Below the pieces are notes generated by a model. That model was not told where the DNA came from, ran no database searches, and worked only from the letters and a program-made list of their open reading frames with translations. Shown here in pieces: positions 1 through 6,232 of a DNA stretch of 64,000 bases. The position numbers were made by a program, and so were the translations under genes. Positions within the stretch are counted from its first letter, which is position 1. The number at the start of each line of letters is the position of its first letter. Location: the NCBI GenBank assembly GCA_001683845.1, contig LXQI01000009.1, forward strand, positions 1-64,000. The letters are read 5' to 3'. Source of the stretch: Erythrobacter sp. ANT-B3C2 (GTDB taxonomy: Bacteria; Pseudomonadota; Alphaproteobacteria; Sphingomonadales; Sphingomonadaceae).

Positions 1-67
1 CCGCCGATCCAGACCGGATCATCGCCGCCGTTAAACGCGGGCACCAAGTGTTAGATTCTATCCAGTA
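1..67 (+). mobile_element. Right end of an IS630-family insertion sequence, with TA target dinucleotide at 66-67
   Basis: The recognisable DUF2493 reading frame (minus strand) stops matching its family right after the codons for NDAML, at the TA dinucleotide at 66-67. The bases to the left encode a transposase tail on the opposite strand. IS630 elements insert at TA and duplicate it, so the junction fits this family. The inferred terminal repeat ends in GATTCTATCCAG (54-65). The other end of the element and the second TA copy are outside the window. Confidence 0.55.
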
Positions 68-68
68 G
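1..68 (+). CDS. IS630-family transposase, C-terminal end only (partial at window edge)
   Basis: Only the last 21 residues are in the window (frame starting at base 3). They read ADPDRIIAAVKRG followed by HQVLDSIQ and a TAG stop. This tail matches from memory the conserved end of DDE transposases of the IS630 family, which typically close with a phrase like AVKRGHQVLDSIH. The catalytic domain lies outside the window. The stop codon TAG at 66-68 appears to use the TA target dinucleotide plus one host base, so the coding frame runs right to the tip of the element. Family assignment rests on this short tail alone and should be confirmed from the sequence to the left. Confidence 0.65.
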   Translation, partial: ADPDRIIAAVKRGHQVLDSIQ

Positions 69-869
69 CATGGCATCGTTGCGCTTGAACGGCGCTGCTT
101 TGGCATGTTTGGCCCAATCGGGCTTGAATGCCACCTGCGTAACCTTGCGGTTGTCAGCCCAACATGCAGCGATGCGCTCAGCTCCAGACGGTCCTCCACC
201 ATGCAGCAGGACCATGTTGGCATGCTTGGCGCGGACCCGATCGAGTGCGGCCCAGATAGCATCGGTGTCGTTGCAGTCCTTGCCACCGGTGAACGCGACC
301 TTCGGTCCGGCCGGCAGCATGACCTCTGTTTCGGCGCGGCGGCGGGCGGCGATGAAGTCGCGGCTGTCGACCATCGCTGCGGTCAGGGCGCGTCGGTTGA
401 CAAGGCTGCCATGGCGTGGATGCCAAGCCGAACCGGTATGGGTGCGATAGAGATCGCAAGCGGCATCGCGCATCAGTTCGTGGGCGTTGCGCCGTTCGAT
501 CAGGGTCAGGCCTTGTCCCAGCAATCGCTCCAGCTCGACCGAGGCAACTTCCGACCCATCCTGCTCCCGTTGCGACCGGCGCTGCGCCTGCTCATTGTCG
601 TCGAGTTCGCGCTCGACCCGCTCGGCGGCACGGTGGAACAGGTTGACCGTCGACCAAAGCAGATCGTCGAGATCGGGTTCGAGCCGGGTATCGGCCAGCG
701 TGCCGATCAGTGCGTCGAAAATGTCGGCAACCGCCCCAGCAACGCGGTCGCCTTCGGGCAGCGGGCGCGGGTCGGGTTCGTCGTGGAATAGCCGGAAGCC
801 ATAGAATTGCAGTTCATCGAGGATATGCGCGGTCGGGGATTGCTCCTGGGGTTCGTCGTTCTCGGTCAT
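51..869 (-). CDS. DUF2493 (SLOG-superfamily, YAcAr-like) protein, C-terminus cut off by an IS insertion
   Basis: The 272-residue product starts at the ATG at 869, preceded by GGAAGAG; longer upstream frames have no good ribosome site. Residues ~185-265 carry the DUF2493 core: KVAFTGGKD, then LLHGGGPSGAE, then the conserved AFKPDW...KAAPFKRNDAML. Family members continue with a GVIVFPGSGI-type strand and a NLAD helix. Here the frame instead ends with LDRI and a stop encoded by the adjoining IS630 end, so roughly 25-30 residues are missing. DUF2493 belongs to the nucleotide-binding SLOG superfamily and is common on sphingomonad plasmids and integrative elements next to Toprim, ParB and DUF932 genes, exactly the neighbours here. 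The exact function is unknown. The truncated protein probably lacks part of its Rossmann-like fold. Confidence 0.85.
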   Translation of the reverse strand: MTENDEPQEQSPTAHILDELQFYGFRLFHDEPDPRPLPEGDRVAGAVADIFDALIGTLADTRLEPDLDDLLWSTVNLFHRAAERVERELDDNEQAQRRSQREQDGSEVASVELERLLGQGLTLIERRNAHELMRDAACDLYRTHTGSAWHPRHGSLVNRRALTAAMVDSRDFIAARRRAETEVMLPAGPKVAFTGGKDCNDTDAIWAALDRVRAKHANMVLLHGGGPSGAERIAACWADNRKVTQVAFKPDWAKHAKAAPFKRNDAMLLDRI

Positions 870-1182
870 GGGGTTTGCTCTTCCTTCGACCGCGCCTCTC
901 GCGGCCTTCATGGGCGAGCAAAGAGCGGGGGCGGACCGGGCTGGCACCCTCGGGCCGGAGCGCAGCGGAGGATGGCGAGCACGACTTTCTTGTCTCGCGA
1001 GGAAGCCCGCGACCACCCCGCAAGGGGTGAGCCGCGGGCGGGGAAGAAAGTCGCGCGCAGCCATTGCCGGCCCGGTCGGCTTCCGCTTCTCTCGCCCCTC
1101 TCGAAGGCAGAGGCGCGGCTCTGATGGAGAGCGGCCAATGATGGCGAACGGACGTCGGGCTTGGGGGCGTCACTGCCCATGC
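870..1182. other. Intergenic leader region between the Toprim and DUF2493 genes; no gene, holds a large stem-loop
   Basis: No credible gene is present on either strand; apparent frames here have no ribosome site and read into both neighbouring genes. The segment contains a three-part imperfect stem-loop at 982-1053 (listed separately). It is probably transcribed from the minus strand as the leader of the DUF2493 gene. Confidence 0.6.
982..1053. repeat. Three-segment inverted repeat (long stem-loop with GCAA tip)
   Basis: Three nested stems are visible. The outer is CGACTTTCTT (982-991) with AAGAAAGTCG (1044-1053). The middle is GCCCGCG (1005-1011) with CGCGGGC (1033-1039). The inner is CACCCC (1014-1019) with GGGGTG (1024-1029), closed by GCAA on the plus strand. 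All three stems are perfect, with asymmetric internal loops. Function is unknown; it may be a transcript structure or a DNA site of the mobile element. Confidence 0.7.
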
Positions 1183-2214
1183 TCAGCCGATGAACAGCTC
1201 GGCATCCTCCGAGGCGAGTTGCACCCGCACCGCTGCCCGTATCTCGTCCCGGCCGAGCCGCTGCAAATCGTCGTTGAAGTCGCCAAGGCTGGCGGTCAGC
1301 ATCAACGGCTCGATCCCGGCCTCAGTCGCCCGATTAGCGAGTGTGTCGGCGGCATGATGCCCGGCGGGATCGTCGTCGCGGGCGATGTAGAGACGGCGCA
1401 GTGGAGGTGTGAGGTGCAAGGCCGACAGGTGAGCCGCCGACAGAGCTGCGATCATGGGCATCGTCGGCATGATCTCGCGCAGCGATAGCATCGTCTCGAT
1501 CCCTTCCCCGGCGATCATGACCGCATCGGGCCGTCCGAACGGCACGCCGTTGCCGAGCAAATTGCCCATGGCGCGACGCGGTGTGGCGACAGACGCCTTC
1601 CCGCTGCAGTGGGGATTGAGCCAGGTGCGATGAACGCCGGTCAGTGTTCCGGCATCACTGCGGACTGCTGTGATCAATGCCGGAAACGCATCGGGGGTGT
1701 CGGGCGGATCCTCGGTATCGGCGCGATACCAGCAGCTGGGATGGAACTGAAGCGAGCCGCATTCGCGCAGATCGGTGATGCAGCGATTGCGCAGATAGGC
1801 TTCGGCAAGCGTGCCATGGATCGGCTGTGACATCGCCCATAGGCGCCGAGCAGCGTCCGGTGACCCGGTCGGAACCGACGGTAGCCGTTCAAATGTCTTC
1901 GGCTCCGGGCTCGGGAGCGACAGAAAGCGCCGTGCTTCTTCGAGCGTATCGGCAAGTGATGCCAAACGCTGGTTGGCGGTGATGAGATCGAGCAGGTCGC
2001 CGTGCTCGCCGGTGGCGGCGTCGGTCCATTTGCCGGCCGCACCCTTGCCGGTGTCGGTACCAGTCAGCCGAACGAACAGGCTACGTCCGGGCGAACCCTC
2101 GACATCGCCAACGAGCCAATAGCGACCTTGTCGGCGGCCTTGGGGCAGATAATGGCGACAGACGCCTTCGGCATTTCTGGCGAGGCGCTGCGCGAGGTCT
2201 GATGCATCACGCAT
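1183..2214 (-). CDS. Toprim-domain protein (DUF7146/virulence-associated E-like, primase-related)
   Basis: The 343-residue product starts at the ATG at 2214 behind a perfect AAGGAGG 5 bases upstream. The N-terminal half has the plasmid-primase-like pattern YWLVGDVEGSPGRSLFVRL followed by a GHGDLLDLI-like segment (here GEHGDLLDLI) and a zinc-finger-less DUF7146 middle. The C-terminal third is a Toprim domain: IAGEGIETMLS near residue 230 supplies the catalytic Glu, and LYIARDDDPAG supplies the DxD-type acidic cluster. Such proteins are encoded on plasmids and integrative elements of Alphaproteobacteria and are thought to help with element DNA replication. It lies downstream of the ParB-like gene and upstream of DUF2493 on the same strand. 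A 10-bp hairpin lies between it and the ParB-like gene, so expression may be attenuated. Replication role is inference. Confidence 0.85.
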   Translation of the reverse strand: MRDASDLAQRLARNAEGVCRHYLPQGRRQGRYWLVGDVEGSPGRSLFVRLTGTDTGKGAAGKWTDAATGEHGDLLDLITANQRLASLADTLEEARRFLSLPSPEPKTFERLPSVPTGSPDAARRLWAMSQPIHGTLAEAYLRNRCITDLRECGSLQFHPSCWYRADTEDPPDTPDAFPALITAVRSDAGTLTGVHRTWLNPHCSGKASVATPRRAMGNLLGNGVPFGRPDAVMIAGEGIETMLSLREIMPTMPMIAALSAAHLSALHLTPPLRRLYIARDDDPAGHHAADTLANRATEAGIEPLMLTASLGDFNDDLQRLGRDEIRAAVRVQLASEDAELFIG

Positions 2215-2236
2215 CTTGTCCTCCTTGAGACAGAAA

Positions 2237-2268
2237 GAGGGTCCGCCGCGGGGGAGCAGCGGACCCTC
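2237..2268 (-). terminator. Hairpin between ParB-like and Toprim genes (terminator or attenuator)
   Basis: A perfect 10-bp stem, GAGGGTCCGC (2237-2246) with GCGGACCCTC (2259-2268), has a 12-base loop. On the minus strand it is followed by TTTCTGT, a weak U-tract, and then the AAGGAGG ribosome site of the Toprim gene. It could end part of the upstream transcripts or protect the downstream one. Confidence 0.5.
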
Positions 2269-2297
2269 GAGGTGCGAGCGGGTCTGGGGAGCGCGAC

Positions 2298-4466
2298 CTA
2301 CTCGGCGGCGACGGCGAAGGGGGTGTCGCCCTCGGCCCCGGCAGTATCGTCAATCGGCTCTTCGTCCGCCACGGACCGTGTGCCGTCTTCTGCCGCCGTT
2401 CCCACTTCGCTCTCAGGCTCAACGGCAATCACGGCATCCGAGCCCTCGTCGGTGAGCGAATCGGCTTCGATATCCAGCGCAACCGGAGACGGCAGCGGCC
2501 GGCCCGGCGTGCGGAGTGGTTCAGGCAACCACCCCGTGCCTTCGAGGAGCACAGCGGCGCGCGCTGCCATGTCGCCCTTCTTCAGATGCGCGATGCTTTC
2601 GGCGGCCCGTTCGCCCTTGGCTTCCGCCACCGCCTGCAGGATGCGCGCCTTGGTCACCCGGCCAAGGAACCCGTCGGCCGTCGGCGTCCAACCTGCCGCC
2701 GCCATGTCGAGATCGACCGCTGCGGCAAGCTGGTCGGCATGGCCAAGCGCACGCGGCCGACGGTTGTAGGCCTCGAACGTGGCGTTGACCGTGCAAGCAG
2801 TGCAATGGGCGAACAGCGACTGCTTCTGGCCGTCGTCCATGTCGCCCAATGCCTCCCACAGCGCCTCGGGCTGGGCAGGCAGCAGATCGGCGAGCGCCTG
2901 ATGGCGGGCATCAATCGCCCGCGCTGACACGGTATCGCCGAGCCCCGGTGCCTGCTGGCCGAACCCGACATGCTTGGCTTCGAGTTCGAGGCAGCTGTCG
3001 AGCGCATAGCGATAGAACAGCCGCAGGACGAGTGCGTGCAGGCAGGCGCGGAACGCCACTGCGGGCGACTGTGCAACCGCATCCCGCAGAGCGATGGTGC
3101 GGTGCGCGGTCAGTTCGGACATCAGCCGGTCGGGAATCGGGCGCAGGCCTTCTTCTTCCTCCGGCTCTGCGGCAGGTTCGATGCCGTTGTCGGTGCTGCC
3201 GTGCTGCCCAGCGCCAACGATAGTGTCGTCGACATTGGAGGAGTCGGCAGTGTCGTCCCCGATTGCGCCAGCTTCCAGCTCAACCGGCAGCTCGTCCTCG
3301 GGCCGAACAAACCCGCGCTCGATCCGCAGGCTGCCGTCCGGTGCTATGCTCATGAATGCACCGGCCCTTGCCACCTCATCGGCATCGAAAGCCAGCGGAC
3401 GCTGGTCGAGCGCCTCGATCGCAGTCTCCAGTTCACCCAGCCGCTCGTCAACCTCGTCGGGCAGTTCAGGCGCGTTTTCATACTCGTCGGTCAGCGCGTC
3501 GAACTCCGCCTGCAAGGCATCACGGGTGGCCTGCTCTTCGGTGGTGATCTCGACCGGTGTGCCGCGCAACTGCCGCAGCCCATAGGTATGGCCATAAGGG
3601 AAGTCGGGCGCGGCATCGATCCAGCGCCAGCCTTCGGCCTGCACCTTCATCGCCTCTTCGCGCAGCCGCTCGGCGACCATCAAGTCGACGAGACCCACGT
3701 CCTGCAGCCAGCCGCCGTCGTCGCCCTGGAACAGGTCGCGCATGATGCTGCCACCGGCTTCGATGTAGCCCTCGGTGTCGATGAACCGGGCGCGCTTGTC
3801 CGACGCACGCACCGCGCCCTCGGTCAGCATACGACGGATCGCATAGGGTTGCCGGTCATGCGTTCCCGCCAGGCGCTCGAAGACCTGCTCCTGCCGTTCG
3901 TGATCGCCGTTGACGGTGAACGCCATCAGCTGGTCGAGAGTGATTTCGTCCTCGGCATAGGCGTCGAGAATCTTCGTGCTGACACTGGCGAGCTTGAGGC
4001 GCTGCTTGACCACAGCCACCGACACGAACTGGTGGGCTGCGATCTCTTCCTCGGACTGTCCCTTTTCGCGTAAGGCGAGGAAGGCACGGAACTGGTCGAG
4101 GGGATGCAGCGGGGCGCGCTGGATGTTCTCGGCCAGGCTGTCTTCCTCGGCATCGCCTGCGGTGCGGACGATGCAGGGCACCGGCGCATTGCGGGGAAGC
4201 TGCTTGCGCTTTACCAGCAGTTCCAGCGCCCGGTAGCGGCGACCGCCCGACGGCACTTCGAACATGCCGGTCTCGTTGCCATCGGCATCGACGACAGCGC
4301 GGACGGTGAGCGACTGCAGCAACGTGCGCCGGGCAATATCCTCGGCAAGGTTTTCGATGCCGACGCCCGCCTTGATCCGGCGGACGTTGGACTGCGAGAG
4401 CACCAACTTGTCGAACGGGATGTCGCGGCTGACGCTGAGGGTGAGCTTGAGATTGGACTTGGGCAT
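2298..4466 (-). CDS. Large ParB/RepB/Spo0J-family protein of mobile-element type
   Basis: The ATG at 4466 gives 722 residues; it follows GGAGA 7 bases upstream, and the upstream extension falls inside a conserved leader. Residues ~1-110 form the ParB N-terminal nuclease-like domain: LVLSQSNVRR, NLAEDI, then the GGRRYRALE box and the conserved DSLAENIQR motif. A helix-turn-helix follows near residues 130-190 (EEEIAAHQFVSVAVVKQRL). The remaining ~500 residues are helical and acidic and end in a low-complexity Glu/Asp/Ala tail. Chromosomal ParB is ~300 residues, so this is the long accessory form found on sphingomonad plasmids and integrative elements beside DUF932 and Toprim genes. No parA is present in the window. 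A role in element maintenance or gene regulation is inference. Confidence 0.9.
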   Translation of the reverse strand: MPKSNLKLTLSVSRDIPFDKLVLSQSNVRRIKAGVGIENLAEDIARRTLLQSLTVRAVVDADGNETGMFEVPSGGRRYRALELLVKRKQLPRNAPVPCIVRTAGDAEEDSLAENIQRAPLHPLDQFRAFLALREKGQSEEEIAAHQFVSVAVVKQRLKLASVSTKILDAYAEDEITLDQLMAFTVNGDHERQEQVFERLAGTHDRQPYAIRRMLTEGAVRASDKRARFIDTEGYIEAGGSIMRDLFQGDDGGWLQDVGLVDLMVAERLREEAMKVQAEGWRWIDAAPDFPYGHTYGLRQLRGTPVEITTEEQATRDALQAEFDALTDEYENAPELPDEVDERLGELETAIEALDQRPLAFDADEVARAGAFMSIAPDGSLRIERGFVRPEDELPVELEAGAIGDDTADSSNVDDTIVGAGQHGSTDNGIEPAAEPEEEEGLRPIPDRLMSELTAHRTIALRDAVAQSPAVAFRACLHALVLRLFYRYALDSCLELEAKHVGFGQQAPGLGDTVSARAIDARHQALADLLPAQPEALWEALGDMDDGQKQSLFAHCTACTVNATFEAYNRRPRALGHADQLAAAVDLDMAAAGWTPTADGFLGRVTKARILQAVAEAKGERAAESIAHLKKGDMAARAAVLLEGTGWLPEPLRTPGRPLPSPVALDIEADSLTDEGSDAVIAVEPESEVGTAAEDGTRSVADEEPIDDTAGAEGDTPFAVAAE

Positions 4467-4548
4467 GACACTTCTCCGGACGGCCCGGCCGGGAGCCACT
4501 CTCCCGACACCTCGAACCGTCACGAAGCGAAGCGCCGCCCTCTTCCTC
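4467..4548 (-). promoter_or_regulatory. Leader A: 5' leader of the ParB-like gene, duplicated in front of the DUF932 gene
   Basis: These ~82 bases align almost end to end with 5795-5876. On the transcript strand both read, in order, an AGGAAGAGGGCGGC box, a GACGGT strand, a CGGGAG/CTCCCG hairpin (plus-strand 4490-4506 here), GCCGTC able to pair with GACGGT, and GGAGA as ribosome site. The main difference in the hairpin is one base in its loop (AGTGG here, AGAGG in leader B). Conservation of both stem strands suggests a structured regulatory leader. Confidence 0.6.
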
Positions 4549-4594
4549 CGAAGAGAGCGACGCCGCGTCACAGTATCCGGATGATGACGAAGGC

Positions 4595-5794
4595 TTACGC
4601 CGCGACCCGGTCGAACAGCTTCTTGGCGCGGGTCTCGAGGTCGAGCCGCACATCCTGCTGGGCCTTGCCGCGTGCGAATGCGGTGATGCCCTGGACGAAG
4701 TCGAACACCGATTCCGGCTTGCGGCCTTCCTCGGCTAGCACGGTGTCGATGATCTTGGCGGTCTCGGCCTTGCCGAATCCGCGCTTGCGCAGAAAATCGG
4801 TCCGGTCGTCGTCAGTCCGGGCGACGAAACGCTCGCGCGCCTGACGGATGCCATTGACGAAGGGCATCGGTGAGGAGTCGGCGAACCGCGTCAGCGCCGG
4901 TGCCGCTTCATGGGCGAAGCGGTTGGCGGCGTATTTGCTGTGCCGGATGCTGATCTCTTCGAAATCCTCCACACCCCACAGATTGCGGTTCTGGCAGACG
5001 GCGCGAAGATAGAAGCTGGCGATGCCGAGCGCTTTGGCGCCCACTTCCGAGTTCCAGCAATAGAACCCCCGGAAGTAAAGGTCCGGCGAGCCGTCGGGCA
5101 GCTTGCCAGCCTCGATCGGGGTGAGGTCGTCGACCAGGAACAGGAAGACATCGCGGTCGGAGGCATAGAGTGTGGTCGTGTCGGCGGTGATATCGACCAT
5201 CGGATTGTAAATGCCGGACGACCAGTCGAGCACGCCGGGGACCTTCCAGCGCGTGTCACCCGTGCCGCTCCCAGCGATGCGCTGCACGGCGGCGACCAGT
5301 TCATGGTCGTAGATGCGGCCATAGTCGGGGCCGGTGACGGCGCGCAGTTCCATTCGGCCATCGTCGGTCTCCAGCGTCTTGACCTGTTCGGCCCGGTGGT
5401 TCGTCAGGCCATATTGCAGGTTGATGCCTGCGAGCGGTGCCGGAAGCTGGCGCAGATAGGCGGCAGGCGCGCCGACCAGTGCTGCCAGTTGGCCGAAGCT
5501 CCAATGGGTTGGCGCAACTGGTTGATCGGCACCCGGCAGGATCAGGTCGAGGCGCTCGGCATTGTCCCGGCTCGCCTCGACCCGCACCGCCGCGCTTTCC
5601 ACCGTACGCGTGCGGCTGCGTTCGGCGCGGCCCTTCACCGACGCCATCAGCGCATCAAGCGACAGATAGCGCTCATCCGCCGGACGGCTGAACCATTCCG
5701 ACGACACTCGGCCGATCCGCTGGCCGCGACCGACATCCACCTTGTAGCCACCGCTGCGGTCGGGGCTCGCGTCGAGAACTTGAACCTGTGTCAT
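4595..5794 (-). CDS. DUF932 domain-containing protein of mobile-element type
   Basis: The ATG at 5794 gives 399 residues; a longer upstream frame exists but would lie in a conserved leader, and GGAGA sits 7 bases before this ATG. The central part matches the DUF932 family: THWSFGQLAALVGAPAAYLR, ELRAVTGPDYGRIYDHELV, and the repeated FYCWNSEVGAKALGIASFYL segment near residues 260-285, followed by LWGVEDFEEISIRHS. DUF932 proteins occur on phages, plasmids and integrative elements; their biochemical role is not settled. Here it heads a four-gene minus-strand run with the ParB-like, Toprim and DUF2493 genes, and shares its leader sequence with the ParB-like gene, suggesting coordinated control. 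Confidence 0.88.
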   Translation of the reverse strand: MTQVQVLDASPDRSGGYKVDVGRGQRIGRVSSEWFSRPADERYLSLDALMASVKGRAERSRTRTVESAAVRVEASRDNAERLDLILPGADQPVAPTHWSFGQLAALVGAPAAYLRQLPAPLAGINLQYGLTNHRAEQVKTLETDDGRMELRAVTGPDYGRIYDHELVAAVQRIAGSGTGDTRWKVPGVLDWSSGIYNPMVDITADTTTLYASDRDVFLFLVDDLTPIEAGKLPDGSPDLYFRGFYCWNSEVGAKALGIASFYLRAVCQNRNLWGVEDFEEISIRHSKYAANRFAHEAAPALTRFADSSPMPFVNGIRQARERFVARTDDDRTDFLRKRGFGKAETAKIIDTVLAEEGRKPESVFDFVQGITAFARGKAQQDVRLDLETRAKKLFDRVAA

Positions 5795-5876
5795 GATACG
5801 TCTCCGCGACGGCCCGGCCGGGAGCCTCTCTCCCGACACTCTAACCGTCACGGCGACAGCCGCCGCCCTCTTCCTC
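5795..5876 (-). promoter_or_regulatory. Leader B: 5' leader of the DUF932 gene, copy of leader A
   Basis: It matches 4467-4548 over its whole length with few changes. The hairpin CGGGAG/CTCCCG is at plus-strand 5819-5835, and the flanking GACGGT/GCCGTC pair and GGAGA ribosome site are kept. Two adjacent, unrelated genes carrying the same leader suggests a shared post-transcriptional signal or a duplicated promoter segment. Confidence 0.6.
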
Positions 5877-6015
5877 TCAAAAGGAAATCACCACCTCGAG
5901 CGACCTAGCGTGACACCCACCGCCCGCTGACATATGCTCACGGACACGACATAGGCCGCCATTTGTACGCTAAACGGTGATTACCCGGTGCTTACTTTTC
6001 TCAAAACCGCTACCA

Positions 6016-6047
6016 CTTATCAGCGTTTTTATAACGCTTTATCAGCG
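6016..6047. repeat. Iteron-like direct repeats TTATCAGCG with interleaved inverted repeat
   Basis: TTATCAGCG occurs at 6017-6025 and 6039-6047, a spacing of 22 bases (about two helical turns). Between and overlapping them, AGCGTT (6022-6027) and AACGCT (6033-6038) form an inverted repeat. This arrangement resembles a protein-binding operator or a mini-iteron array upstream of the DUF932/ParB-like genes. Confidence 0.5.
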
Positions 6048-6064
6048 ACTTGCGAGCTTTCGGC

Positions 6065-6079
6065 TACCAAGGTCTGGTA
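6065..6079. promoter_or_regulatory. Short inverted repeat TACCA-n5-TGGTA
   Basis: TACCA (6065-6069) and TGGTA (6075-6079) are perfect inverted arms separated by AGGTC. It lies 18 bases from the TTATCAGCG repeats and may be a second operator-like site in the presumed element promoter region. Confidence 0.35.
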
Positions 6080-6232
6080 CTTCCGCTACCGCCGCCGCTG
6101 AGCGGGACCCCGTTCACTCGGTCAGATTCTTCCGCATCGTCGGGGCACCTGAAGAACGGAAACCCTGCTTTCTGGAATGCGCCGATTTGCCGCGGTCGAA
6201 TGCGCCCCGCAAACCCGTCGCCCGGCCCCCCC

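Larger units (their letters stand above)
5877..6232. other. Non-coding boundary between the mobile-element genes and maeB
   Basis: No gene is supported on either strand. The segment is richer in AT between about 5960 and 6060 than its surroundings and holds the short repeats at 6016-6047 and 6065-6079. It probably contains the promoter for the leftward run of element genes, and the junction between the element and the chromosome is expected here. No attachment-site duplication can be recognised because the other end is outside the window. Confidence 0.5.

Noticed and set aside
2970-4073. Plus-strand 367-codon frame opposite the ParB-like gene
   Set aside because: No family resemblance, and the minus-strand ParB motifs are continuous through the interval.
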